64,000 bases of DNA from Bacillus sp. FJAT-29814 (lineage in GTDB: Bacteria > Bacillota > Bacilli > Bacillales > Cytobacillaceae). The notes beneath the pieces are model-generated. The model made no database searches. It saw only the letters and a program-made list of their open reading frames with translations, and was not told where the DNA came from. The position numbers and the translations under genes were made by a program. The stretch spans positions 102,693-166,692 of the forward strand of contig NZ_LMTJ01000007.1 in the NCBI RefSeq assembly GCF_001510715.1, given 5' to 3'. How positions within the stretch are numbered: position 1 is the first letter of the stretch; each line of letters starts with the position of its first letter. Below, piece by piece: positions 25,268 to 34,066 of this stretch.

Positions 25268-26677
25268 ATGAAACATTATTTAAACACTAATAAAATTATG
25301 AAATCTTTTGTATTGGCTGGAGCAGTGTCGTTTGGCGTTTTTGCCGGAGCACATTTTACCGAGGCGTCTGGACCTGATAAGGGACACAACGTTCAAGTAA
25401 AAATTGAGCAGAAAGTGAAAGTTAACGGGAATGGGAAGCAGCATCCTGGACTAGCAGCCAAATCTCAAGCGAGTGTAAGTGCCAGTGAAACGGCAAAAAA
25501 GCATGCTAATCCAAACTCAGCCGTACTCGGCAAGATTGGCAAATTAGGAGAAGCGGCAACAGAAGAAACGACGGCACCAGAGGTACCGGTAGAAGAACCT
25601 GTTGCTGAAGAGCCAGTCATTGAGGAAGCTCCGGTGCAAGAGCCTGTTGTTGAAGAGCCGGTCATTGAGGAAGCTCCGGAACAAGAACCTACAGTAGAGG
25701 AGAACGTTGACGTCAATACGGAAGTTACTGTAGAAGAGCAAGGTACGGAAGTTGAAGTGGAAGCTGAAGACGCTCTTAGTGAGGATTCGAAAGCGACAGA
25801 AGATGATGCTGAAGCCACTACAGAGGATACCGAAGATGCCGGAGAAAATTCTGATTCAAAGAATGTCGTTGATGAGCATAAAGGAATCGTAAACTCGAAA
25901 AATGAAGATGATGATGATTCAGACGAAGACGAAGATGAGACAGAAAAAGATCCTGAACCGAAGGTAAATCCTTCAGTTGCAAACAAAATCAACTCACAAG
26001 CTTACGAACATGCAAGTGATACGGCTAAAGCTCATGCGAATGCAAATGCAGCCGTCCATGCTTCTGGAGAAGTTTCTGATGAAGTTGTCTCTGAAGAGGA
26101 AGTTGAAGTAGCTACTGAAGTGACTGTGGAAGACACTACTGAGGTTGTGGCGGAAGAATCTACTGATGCTACAGAAGAAGACACTGCCGAGGTTGTTACC
26201 GAGGAATCCGCGGATGCTACAGAAGAGGACACTACCGAGGTTGTTGCTGAGGAATCCACTGAAACTGTAGTAGAAGGCGATGAAGCAGTTGTAACAACTG
26301 AAGCCACCGAAGAAGCAACAGCTGATGCAACTGAAGAAACAACTGACGCCGTGGAAGAAGCAGAAGCGGTTGTTGCAGAAGATGTGACTGTTGAAGCAGA
26401 AACTGAAGAAGCAGTTGAGGCAGAAACTGAAGTCGTTACTGATGAAACTGCAGAAGTAACTGAAGAAGCAACAGTTATTACGGAAACAGTAAACCCATCC
26501 GTAGCAAACAAAGCTAAAGCACAAGCAAGCGTAAAAGCTAGCGCACAAGCAAAAGCTGTCGCTGCTCCCAATTCAGCTGTACAAGCTGTTACTGTAGAAG
26601 ACACGGATGCAGTTGTTGTAAATGAAGAAACAACTGACGAAGCAGCTGTTGAAGCTACAACTGTTGAAGTTGAATAA
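25268..26677 (+). CDS. secreted acidic repeat protein
   Basis: 469 residues with a signal peptide ending near HFTEAS. It carries three copies of a 30-residue motif of pattern P-x-x-A-x-K-x-x-x-Q-A-x3-A-S-x2-A-K-x2-A-x-x-N-x-A-V, around residues 48-80, 237-270 and 413-445. They are separated by long Glu/Val/Thr-rich acidic linkers (EEPVIEEAP, TEEDTTEVVAEES types). AAAGGAG precedes the ATG at 25268. No LPXTG. The acidic linkers are likely disordered; the Ala-rich motifs are likely helical. Not recognised; a wall or matrix protein is a guess. Confidence 0.7.
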   Translation: MKHYLNTNKIMKSFVLAGAVSFGVFAGAHFTEASGPDKGHNVQVKIEQKVKVNGNGKQHPGLAAKSQASVSASETAKKHANPNSAVLGKIGKLGEAATEETTAPEVPVEEPVAEEPVIEEAPVQEPVVEEPVIEEAPEQEPTVEENVDVNTEVTVEEQGTEVEVEAEDALSEDSKATEDDAEATTEDTEDAGENSDSKNVVDEHKGIVNSKNEDDDDSDEDEDETEKDPEPKVNPSVANKINSQAYEHASDTAKAHANANAAVHASGEVSDEVVSEEEVEVATEVTVEDTTEVVAEESTDATEEDTAEVVTEESADATEEDTTEVVAEESTETVVEGDEAVVTTEATEEATADATEETTDAVEEAEAVVAEDVTVEAETEEAVEAETEVVTDETAEVTEEATVITETVNPSVANKAKAQASVKASAQAKAVAAPNSAVQAVTVEDTDAVVVNEETTDEAAVEATTVEVE

Positions 26678-26725
26678 TTTGTATCTTTCGGGAAAAAGCT
26701 ACTGGCTAATTCCTTAAATACAAGC

Positions 26726-26764
26726 AATGCCCGACTAGCTCTCTTCTGCTAGTCGGGCATTTTC
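26726..26764. terminator. family B terminator between convergent genes
   Basis: GCCCGACTAGC pairs with GCTAGTCGGGC, with short A and T tracts outside, so it can serve the secreted-protein operon and the PrpR-type regulator. Same stem recurs at 35555, 41172 and 48355. Confidence 0.8.
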
Positions 26765-26836
26765 ACGGGTAAAACCTCATATTCACATATGCCAGAAGCA
26801 GATACTACGCTCTCTTGACTCTGTTTCCCTCGGCCC

Positions 26837-28615
26837 CTATTTTATCTTCCTCCAGAGTGTACTTCTACTGATCCCCAGTCTCTCTGCTGCTTTGGATTGG
26901 TTGTAATTTTCTTCAGATAATACCTGATTAATGATATCCCTGTTAATTTCATCAAGAGTCTTATTTAAATCAATGGAATTCAAAGCATGATGGAAATTGG
27001 GTGTATGTTCATTTGCGAGAACTTTCTGCACGGTTTCAGCGTTTATATAATAGGAATCAGTCAGGATAATTAGCTCTTCCATCACCCTTTTTAATTGATC
27101 AATATTATTCGACCATTGAAAGTCCTGAAGCAGCTTTATGGCATGATGGTCCAAACCAATTACCTGCTTCCCGTACTTAAGGATTAGGTCCCCTAGAAAA
27201 AGACTTGCGAGACTTGGAATATCCTCTTTTCTCTGATTTAAATTAGGCATGTGAATAGGAAATGCATTCAGCTTATTTTTCAAAAAATCGAAAAAAGAAC
27301 CCTGCTCAAATAATTTAGACTGGACGCCGATTAACGAAAAAATAAATCGATTTCTCTTATGAACCTTCGTTTGAAGGAAATAAGACTCAAGAAGCCCTTG
27401 ATAGGCATCATCCATTAAATGCAAATTTTTGATGTAAATAGTAAAATCAGCACCTGCAAATTCGGACTTCTCAGATTCAAAAAGATAAGTCCATTTCTGT
27501 TCATTCATATACTTCGCATCAATGACAATAAAAGGATTATGGTTTAAATGACTATGCTGAAAAATAGCATGAGCCAAAGTATCTTTACCTGTCCCCTTCT
27601 CTCCAAAAATAATAATCGGAGATCGTGTCATGGAATAGGCCTTCGCATCCTCAATCACATTTCTAACCAATTCGCTTGATGTAAAAAACGTTTCGAAATT
27701 AACATGTGCGGTATCTGTAATATTTTTTAAAACAATTGCTTTATCGAGTGGCTTGAAGGCTGATTTTTGGTTTTCAACATAAAAGGTCAGATAAGTCGAA
27801 TCGTCGAAAGTTTGCAATTCCCCTTTGATGTTTACTACGCTTTTATCAAATTTTTTGAGAACTTTAAACCCCTTCTTTTTCAATAGAGTGTCTGACAGAT
27901 TTTCAATTTCTTTAATGATTGCGTGATAATCATCTATATTTTCCGGAATATTGGAATAAACAACTTTTTTATTCGCATTAAAGGTAATGACTGATACGTT
28001 GGAATCCTCAATGATTTTTTTCATCAACATGTTTTTATGTTCCATTTTCCTAATAAGCTTGTGCAATTTAATCACTTCATCAAATGCACTGGTCACACTC
28101 TCCCTTCCAGACGTGACAAGGATCGTATTAAGGCCAAGCTTCTTGGCATGATTAATGGTGACAACGTCGCCGACAATCAAACTGACTCCCAATTCCTTTA
28201 ACTCCGTTAAACAATCTTGAATTTCAGAGATATCAGTAATAGTCTTGATTTCCACATAATCCCCATTCATTTGACAGATAATGTTCGCGGTGTCAGTAAT
28301 ACTTTTATAACCGACAATGACAAACCTTCCGACATAATTTTGCGCAAGCTTAATGGCCATTAACATATCAATAATAGATAGCTTAATATCGATGACCGGA
28401 AGATCGGTTACAGTTCGAATCAGTTCTGCTGTCCCAGCACGGGAAATGATGGCATCGTAACCCTTGTCTTTAAGGGCCTTTACCACCTCGACACCCTCTA
28501 GCATATCTGCCTCAACAGTGTCTACTACAAGATCGTTTCTTTCTTTTGCTACTTCATTAATTAAATCTTTTAATCCATTATAAGGTGCAACAGCTAATAT
28601 TTTTAACGTATCCAT
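26837..28615 (-). CDS. PrpR_N-domain regulator with degenerate AAA module
   Basis: 592 residues. An N-terminal PrpR_N-like sensor (about 1-180; TLKILAVAPYNGLKDLI, DAIISRAGTAELI) binds a small metabolite in relatives. A linker with a PAS-like part follows, then an AAA+ remnant with Walker A GEKGTGKDTLAHAI at about 333. The C-terminus is a Fis-type helix-turn-helix (NQSKAAERLGISRSTLWRKIK). The GAFTGA loop that contacts sigma-54 is absent (EFAGADFTIYI stands there), so I do not expect sigma-54 activation. It faces the four-carbon acid operon and most likely controls it. Start ATG 28615 after GAGGTTGAG. Confidence 0.85.
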   Translation of the reverse strand: MDTLKILAVAPYNGLKDLINEVAKERNDLVVDTVEADMLEGVEVVKALKDKGYDAIISRAGTAELIRTVTDLPVIDIKLSIIDMLMAIKLAQNYVGRFVIVGYKSITDTANIICQMNGDYVEIKTITDISEIQDCLTELKELGVSLIVGDVVTINHAKKLGLNTILVTSGRESVTSAFDEVIKLHKLIRKMEHKNMLMKKIIEDSNVSVITFNANKKVVYSNIPENIDDYHAIIKEIENLSDTLLKKKGFKVLKKFDKSVVNIKGELQTFDDSTYLTFYVENQKSAFKPLDKAIVLKNITDTAHVNFETFFTSSELVRNVIEDAKAYSMTRSPIIIFGEKGTGKDTLAHAIFQHSHLNHNPFIVIDAKYMNEQKWTYLFESEKSEFAGADFTIYIKNLHLMDDAYQGLLESYFLQTKVHKRNRFIFSLIGVQSKLFEQGSFFDFLKNKLNAFPIHMPNLNQRKEDIPSLASLFLGDLILKYGKQVIGLDHHAIKLLQDFQWSNNIDQLKRVMEELIILTDSYYINAETVQKVLANEHTPNFHHALNSIDLNKTLDEINRDIINQVLSEENYNQSKAAERLGISRSTLWRKIK

Positions 28616-28668
28616 TTTCTCAACCTCAAGGTACCAATTTAAAACAATTCTATCACACCTTTTCAAAT

Positions 28669-28746
28669 ATGTTCTATTTAGAAACATATTTTTTAAAAAA
28701 ATCTTAAAAAATATAGTTTTCTAAAAAAGTGTTTCAAAATTAAACA
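28669..28746. promoter_or_regulatory. two related inverted repeats, candidate regulator operators
   Basis: ATGTTCTATTTAGAAACAT (28669-28687) and TGTTTCAAAATTAAACA (28730-28746) are both inverted repeats with TGTTT/AAACA-type ends. They lie between the regulator gene and the operon it faces, flanking an A/T tract, and a GTTTTCTAA half-site sits between them. Confidence 0.5.
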
Positions 28747-28766
28747 TAATTGTGACAGTTTTGTGT

Positions 28767-28786
28767 TGTAAACGCTTTTATACAAT
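28767..28786 (+). promoter_or_regulatory. cre box overlapping the operon promoter
   Basis: TTGTAAACGCTTTTA fits the CcpA consensus WTGNNARCGNWWWCA with one mismatch. TACAAT (28781-28786) is a likely -10 box, so CcpA bound here would block transcription: carbon catabolite repression of the operon. No -12/-24 sigma-54 promoter (GG..GC) was found. Confidence 0.6.
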
Positions 28787-28840
28787 ACTATTATTATTTT
28801 TGTGAAACAGTTACTTACAAAACAATTCGGGGGGAGAAAG

Positions 28841-29866
28841 ATGAAAGCAGCTTTTGTTGTTGACAAAAATAAAGTAGAAATCAGAGATATCGATGTCCCT
28901 GCTATCAAGGATGACGAAGTGCTAATCAAGGTAAAAACAGTTGGGGTATGCGGATCGGATCTTCATTTATTCAAGGGAACCCACGCCTTTAGAAAACCGC
29001 CTGTCATTTTAGGGCACGAGATTGCAGGAGAAGTTGTAGAAATTGGACACAACGTGACAAAATTCAAAGTAGGTGACCGGGTAACGGTTGAACCGCATGT
29101 CGGCTGTGGCGAGTGTGAATTTTGCATTCGAGGCTTAGTCAATATTTGTACCAACAAAAAGGCCCCTGGAACGCCAGGTTGGATCGGAACCTTTGCGGAG
29201 TACTTTAATGCCCCAGAAAAGGCAGTTTATAAAATCGAAGAAAATATCAGCTACGAAATGGGAACATTGGTTGAACCGCTTGCAGTTGCGGTGCATGCTC
29301 TTGACCGTGTAACCGTAAAAGAAAAGGACAGCATCGCGATCTTAGGTTCAGGCACAATTGGCTTGCTGACATTAGTGGCAGCAAGGGAAGCCGGCTATAA
29401 AAATATCATTTGTACAGATACACAGGAATTTAACCTTGAAATGGCCAAAAAGCAGGGTGCAACACTCGCACTTAACCCATTGAAAGAAGATGTGGTGGCA
29501 AAGGTTAGAGAATTTACAAACGGACGCGGAGTCGATGTCGCCATCGTAACAGCAGACGCAAAGGTGATTGTTGACCAAGCCTCCTCTATGGTAAGAAAAA
29601 GAGGCGAAGTGGGCATCGTTGCCATGATTACAGAGGAAATCCCAGTACACACCTACAATTTTGTATTCAATGAGATTACTCTTTTCGGTGCAATGACCTA
29701 TGAAACAAAAGATTTCGCCAAAGCAAACGAAATGATCATGAACGGCCTTGACTTAAGCGACTTTGTCACTCAAAGGCTTCCATTAGATGAATCTCAACAA
29801 GCATTGGATATTTTAAATGAAAAGAAAGAAAATGTTGTCAAAATAATCGTCGAAGTTAGCAAATAA
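28841..29866 (+). CDS. zinc-dependent medium-chain dehydrogenase
   Basis: 341 residues of the MDR alcohol/polyol/threonine dehydrogenase family. Catalytic zinc ligands are Cys in VGVCGSDLHLF and the following GHE motif (ILGHEIAGEV). The structural zinc set appears as C-GxC-E-x-C near CGECEFCIRGLVNIC. The cofactor loop is GSGTIGLL. Start ATG 28841 after GGGGGGAG. As first gene of a unit with a four-carbon acid sugar kinase and aldolase it probably oxidises a C4 acid or polyol with NAD. Confidence 0.9.
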   Translation: MKAAFVVDKNKVEIRDIDVPAIKDDEVLIKVKTVGVCGSDLHLFKGTHAFRKPPVILGHEIAGEVVEIGHNVTKFKVGDRVTVEPHVGCGECEFCIRGLVNICTNKKAPGTPGWIGTFAEYFNAPEKAVYKIEENISYEMGTLVEPLAVAVHALDRVTVKEKDSIAILGSGTIGLLTLVAAREAGYKNIICTDTQEFNLEMAKKQGATLALNPLKEDVVAKVREFTNGRGVDVAIVTADAKVIVDQASSMVRKRGEVGIVAMITEEIPVHTYNFVFNEITLFGAMTYETKDFAKANEMIMNGLDLSDFVTQRLPLDESQQALDILNEKKENVVKIIVEVSK

Positions 29867-29888
29867 AACATAGGGGGTAAGTAATTAT

Positions 29889-30917
29889 ATGAAGAAAAAA
29901 TTATCGGCACTATTATTATTTGTATTGATGATCTCCACTGTCCTTGCAGGATGCTCCGGTTCCGGCAGCGAGAAAGCGGATGCAGGCAAAAAAGCGGACG
30001 CAAAAGGCGAGGCTGTTGTATTAAAGCTTGGCCACATCCAATCAGAGAACGACCTTTGGCATAAAGGAGCTCTAAAGTTTAAAGAAGAAGTAGAAAAGAA
30101 GTCAAACGGCTCTATCAAAATTGAAGTATATCCAAACTCTACTTTAGGCGGAGACCGTGATATGGCAGAAGGCCTTCAGGTGGGGACACTTGACTTTGCA
30201 TTAATCGCAGGGGTACTTGGAAACTTCGAACCATCGATTCAATTATTGGAATTGCCTTATCTTTTTAACAGCGAAGAAGAGTACAACAAAGTTATCCATG
30301 GCAAAGTCGGCAAAGAGATTAGCGATCGCGTATTGAATGCAGCTGATATCCGAATCCTGAACTTCTGGGATCGCGGTCCAAGACACGTAACATCCAACAA
30401 ACCGATTAATAGCTTAGAAGATATTAAAGGGTTGAAAATCAGAATTCCTGAAATCAAAGCAATGGAAGTAACTTGGAAAGCAATGGGCGCTTCCCCGACA
30501 ACAATGGCATGGAATGAAGTGTATACCGGCCTTGAGCAAAACGTTATCGAAGCTCAAGAAAACCCGATTCCATTTATCTATGGCGGCAGAATCCAAGAAG
30601 TTCAAAAGAATTTAGCGCTGACTGCACATAAATATGAATATGTAACACTTTCCATGAGCGAAATGGCATGGGGCAAGCTTTCTGAAGATCAGCAAAAAGT
30701 GATCACTGAAGCAGCTAAAGTTGCAACTGATTACGAAAATAAATTGGTCAAAGATGAAACTACAAAACTACTTGAAACAATGAAGAGCGAAGGCCTGAAG
30801 GTAACAACTCCAGATACAAAAGAATTTGCCACAGCTGCCAAAAAAGCTCATAAAGAGTTTGCCAAAACGATTGATCTAGATTTATACAATCAAATCTTAG
30901 ATGCTATTAAAAAATAA
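29889..30917 (+). CDS. dctP: TRAP transporter substrate-binding lipoprotein, DctP
   Basis: 342 residues. Lipobox LAGC at about residue 20, a Ser/Gly/Lys linker, then the DctP fold: VLKLGHIQSENDLWHKGALKF, LGGDRDMAEGLQ, and the carboxylate-binding region around GPRHVTSNKPI..LKIRIPE. Relatives bind organic or sugar acids; the neighbours point to a C4 sugar acid. 22 nt after the dehydrogenase. Confidence 0.92.
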   Translation: MKKKLSALLLFVLMISTVLAGCSGSGSEKADAGKKADAKGEAVVLKLGHIQSENDLWHKGALKFKEEVEKKSNGSIKIEVYPNSTLGGDRDMAEGLQVGTLDFALIAGVLGNFEPSIQLLELPYLFNSEEEYNKVIHGKVGKEISDRVLNAADIRILNFWDRGPRHVTSNKPINSLEDIKGLKIRIPEIKAMEVTWKAMGASPTTMAWNEVYTGLEQNVIEAQENPIPFIYGGRIQEVQKNLALTAHKYEYVTLSMSEMAWGKLSEDQQKVITEAAKVATDYENKLVKDETTKLLETMKSEGLKVTTPDTKEFATAAKKAHKEFAKTIDLDLYNQILDAIKK

Positions 30918-30929
30918 ACCAAAACGAGT

Positions 30930-30954
30930 GGGAGTGAAGGTTATCTTTACTCCC
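30930..30954 (+). other. intra-operon stem-loop between dctP and dctQ
   Basis: GGGAGTGAAG pairs with CTTTACTCCC over TTATC, without a T tract. Such hairpins after binding-protein genes commonly protect the upstream mRNA and keep binding protein in excess of permease. Confidence 0.6.
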
Positions 30955-30988
30955 CTCAAATTTCCATCATGATGAAGGAGGGGTATGT

Positions 30989-31465
30989 GTGAAGAAGTTA
31001 GATAATATCATCGTGAAAGTGATATATGTTCTTTGTGCCAGCTTGATGGGACTCATGGCAGTCGTCATTACAGCTCAGGTTTTATCCAGATACATTCTCG
31101 GCAGCCCGCTAACTTGGTCTGAAGAGTTAGGAAGATTTACATTCGTATGGATTTCCTTCCTTGGAATGGCAGTAGGAATTAATAAAGGCTCCCATATCGC
31201 ATTGGATCTGTTAGTGACGAAACTAAAAGGGGTCAGCAAGAAAGTCCTTTTGGCTATTAATAATGCACTTGTTAGTATATTTGGAATTCTTTTTACCTAT
31301 AGCGGCTTTCTGCTCGTGGAATTAGGGGCAAGACAGACAAGCCCATCTTTAAATTTGCCAATGAATTTAGTCTACATTGTCATTCCAATCTCAGGAATCA
31401 TTTTAGTCTACTTTGTCATTAGCGAAACAGTTCAAATGTTCCAAAGAAAGGAGGATACCGTATAA
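30989..31465 (+). CDS. dctQ: TRAP transporter small permease, DctQ
   Basis: 158 residues, four membrane helices, with the family pattern VLSRYILGSPLTWSEELGRF (about residues 30-52) and GINKGSHIALD. GTG start after GGAGGGG. The stop overlaps the start of dctM by one base, so translation is coupled. Confidence 0.92.
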   Translation: MKKLDNIIVKVIYVLCASLMGLMAVVITAQVLSRYILGSPLTWSEELGRFTFVWISFLGMAVGINKGSHIALDLLVTKLKGVSKKVLLAINNALVSIFGILFTYSGFLLVELGARQTSPSLNLPMNLVYIVIPISGIILVYFVISETVQMFQRKEDTV

Positions 31466-32727
31466 TGGCTGCGATATTATTCGGACTGTTTATCCTATTC
31501 CTGATTCTTGGCGTTCCCATTGGCTTTGTTTTATCTCTATCATCCATCGGTGCGATTTTTCAAGCTGACCTTCCACCGATCCTCTTGAGCCAACGGTTTT
31601 TCTCGGCGTTAAACTCGTTTCCATTGATGGCCATCCCGTTATTCATGCTGGCCGGCTCCATTATGGGTCATGGCGGCATAACAAGAAGGATTATCGACTT
31701 CGCTCTATCCATTGTTGGGAGCATTAGAGGAGCATTAGCCCATGTAGTAGCTGTAACCGGTGTCATCATGGGAGGTATTTCTGGTTCTGGGGTAGCGGAC
31801 ACTGCAGCATTGGCTTCGGTCATGATTCCAGAAATGAAAAAGAGAAAATATGATGTAGGTTTTTCTGCTGCGCTTGTTGCGGCATCAGGCAGTATCGCCC
31901 TGATTATTCCCCCAAGTATCGCGTTAATTATATATGGGGTAACGACTCAGGCTTCTATCGGAGACTTATTCATGGCCGGGATTATCCCGGGACTACTGAT
32001 GGGCGGCGGATTTTTCTTATACTCTTATTACGTGGCTAAGAAGAACAACTACCCTAATGAAGGAACTGTATCCGCAAAAGGGATTTGGACCAGTTTCAAA
32101 TCGGCATTCTGGGCTTTGGCGATGCCAGTCATTATTATCGTCGGCATTAAAGGCGGTGCGTTTACGGCAACTGAAGGCGGAGCGATCATCTCAGCCTACG
32201 CCCTGATTATAAGCATGTTCATTTATAAAGAAATTAAATTAAAAGACTTGCCAAAAATTTGCTTTGAGGCTGCGATCAGTACAGCGGTTATTTCGACAAT
32301 TATCGCTGCCACTTCCCTATTTAGCTGGCTGCTAGCAAGCCAACAAATACCGCAGCATATTACGTCAGCTCTATTAGGAATTACGGAAAATAAAATCCTG
32401 TTATTGCTTATTATTAACCTGATACTGTTGGTTGTTGGAATGTTCCTGGACAGCGGTCCGGCTATCATGCTATTGGCTCCAATCCTTGCACCGGTTGCCA
32501 CCAATTTAGGAGTCGACCCGGTACAGTTTGGCCTCATCATGGTCATTAACCTGACCATCGGTTTATTAACGCCTCCTGTAGGGACATCGATGTACGTGGC
32601 AAGTAATATTTCGGGAGTGCCAATTCTGCAGCTTTCGAAAAAGCTCATTCCATTCTGGCTAATCATGATTGCCGTATTGCTATTAATCACCTATGTGCCA
32701 GCCATAACAACGATGGTCATTAAATAG
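31465..32727 (+). CDS. dctM: TRAP transporter large permease, DctM
   Basis: 420 residues, about twelve membrane helices. Typical DctM segments are GVPIGFVLSLSS, GHGGITRRIIDFA, SGSGVADTAALASVMIPEM and the conserved LLAPILAPVATNLGVDPV near residue 340. It couples uptake of the DctP-bound acid to a sodium gradient in known relatives. Confidence 0.93.
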   Translation: MAAILFGLFILFLILGVPIGFVLSLSSIGAIFQADLPPILLSQRFFSALNSFPLMAIPLFMLAGSIMGHGGITRRIIDFALSIVGSIRGALAHVVAVTGVIMGGISGSGVADTAALASVMIPEMKKRKYDVGFSAALVAASGSIALIIPPSIALIIYGVTTQASIGDLFMAGIIPGLLMGGGFFLYSYYVAKKNNYPNEGTVSAKGIWTSFKSAFWALAMPVIIIVGIKGGAFTATEGGAIISAYALIISMFIYKEIKLKDLPKICFEAAISTAVISTIIAATSLFSWLLASQQIPQHITSALLGITENKILLLLIINLILLVVGMFLDSGPAIMLLAPILAPVATNLGVDPVQFGLIMVINLTIGLLTPPVGTSMYVASNISGVPILQLSKKLIPFWLIMIAVLLLITYVPAITTMVIK

Positions 32728-32779
32728 TTTTCTATACAGCACGGTGTTCAAATTATCCAGCGAAAGGAATAGTTGAAAA

Positions 32780-34066
32780 ATGAGTAAGATTCTTTTAGGT
32801 ATTGTAGCAGATGATTTTTCCGGCGCCAGCGACGCAGCCTCCTTCTTAGTCAAACAGGGCATTAAAACACTTCTGTTTAATGGCGTTCCAAAAGCTCCGA
32901 TTGAGGACTTAAAAGAAGATATGGCCATCGTGGTTGCACTAAAGACAAGAACAGAAGAAACTTCAAAAGCCGTTTCTGAGTCATTGGCTGCTTTCCAGTG
33001 GCTGAAACAAAATGGCGCCAAGCAATTTTTCGTCAAGTATTGTTCAACCTTCGATTCTACCAAAGTAGGAAATATCGGCCCAATTATTGATAGTGTGTTA
33101 GAAAAGTACGGAATTAACTATACGATTCTCGCCCCTGCCCTTCCTGTCAATGGAAGAATCGTGAAGGACGGCCATTTGATTGTGAATGGTGTGCCTTTAC
33201 ATGAAACACATATGAGGTTCCACCCATTAACCCCGATGTGGGATTCTGATTTGGCGAACCTAATGGAGCCTCAAGGCAAGTATCAAAGCCTTAAAATTAA
33301 CCATGAGCTCCTGGAATTGAGTAATGAAGAGATTCTAAAAATCATTGAAGAGTTCGGCCAGAACAAAGAGCATTTTTATATCATTCCGGATTATATCGAG
33401 GAAAAGCATGCTGTTAAAATTGTCGAGCTGTTTGGCGATCTGCCACTTTTGACCGGTGGTTCTGGCTTGATGGAAGAACTCGGACGGAAATATATCAGTG
33501 AAAACAATTCAAAATCTGATTATGTGGCAAGTTCCACAAACGGAAAAGCAATCATTTTAGCAGGAAGCTGCTCGGCAGCAACTCTTCAGCAAATCGAAGA
33601 GTTTAAAAGCAATCATGACACGCATTTCCGAATCGACCCATTAGAATTAATCAATGGCAAGCAAACAAAAGAAAAGCTCTGGAAACAAATTGAAGCATGT
33701 AACGCAGAAGCAGTTTTGGTTTATAGCTCCGACAAACCAGACAGCGTGAAAGAAGCCCAAAGAGCCGGTGTGGAAAAGGTATCGGAGTTACTTGAGCAAA
33801 CGACTGCTTATCTTGCAAAAAAAGCGGTCGAGAGCGGTTTCAACCGCATCATTGTCGCCGGCGGTGAAACATCAGGTGCTGTGACAAAAATATTAGGCTA
33901 CGATGCTTATATTATCGGTGAAAGTATTGCTCCAGGTGTACCGATCATGGTACCGATGGAAAATAAAAATGTTCGATTAGTTCTCAAATCAGGTAATTTT
34001 GGTCAAAAAGACTTCTTTATGAGAGCAGTCGACATGACCAAGGGGGATTTGTATGTCAAGCCTTGA
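32780..34066 (+). CDS. four-carbon acid sugar kinase family protein
   Basis: 428 residues, OtnK/DtnK-type (DUF1537) kinase. N-terminal substrate domain begins ILLGIVADDFSGASDAASFL, and FVKYCSTFDSTKVGNIGP is the usual second block. The C-terminal nucleotide domain has GSCSAAT, AGGETSGAV and the late KSGNFG motif. Known members phosphorylate a 2- or 3-oxo-tetronate at C4. It overlaps the aldolase gene by 14 nt. Exact epimer cannot be read from sequence. Confidence 0.9.
   Translation: MSKILLGIVADDFSGASDAASFLVKQGIKTLLFNGVPKAPIEDLKEDMAIVVALKTRTEETSKAVSESLAAFQWLKQNGAKQFFVKYCSTFDSTKVGNIGPIIDSVLEKYGINYTILAPALPVNGRIVKDGHLIVNGVPLHETHMRFHPLTPMWDSDLANLMEPQGKYQSLKINHELLELSNEEILKIIEEFGQNKEHFYIIPDYIEEKHAVKIVELFGDLPLLTGGSGLMEELGRKYISENNSKSDYVASSTNGKAIILAGSCSAATLQQIEEFKSNHDTHFRIDPLELINGKQTKEKLWKQIEACNAEAVLVYSSDKPDSVKEAQRAGVEKVSELLEQTTAYLAKKAVESGFNRIIVAGGETSGAVTKILGYDAYIIGESIAPGVPIMVPMENKNVRLVLKSGNFGQKDFFMRAVDMTKGDLYVKP

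Noticed and set aside
25465..26727. Long Ser/Val-rich open frames antisense to the acidic repeat protein
   Set aside because: They mirror Glu/Thr codon repeats of the plus-strand gene, which has signal peptide and ribosome site; the antisense frames have neither.
28687..28840. Sigma-54 promoter for the C4 acid operon
   Set aside because: No GG/GC pair at the -24/-12 spacing, and the regulator lacks GAFTGA.
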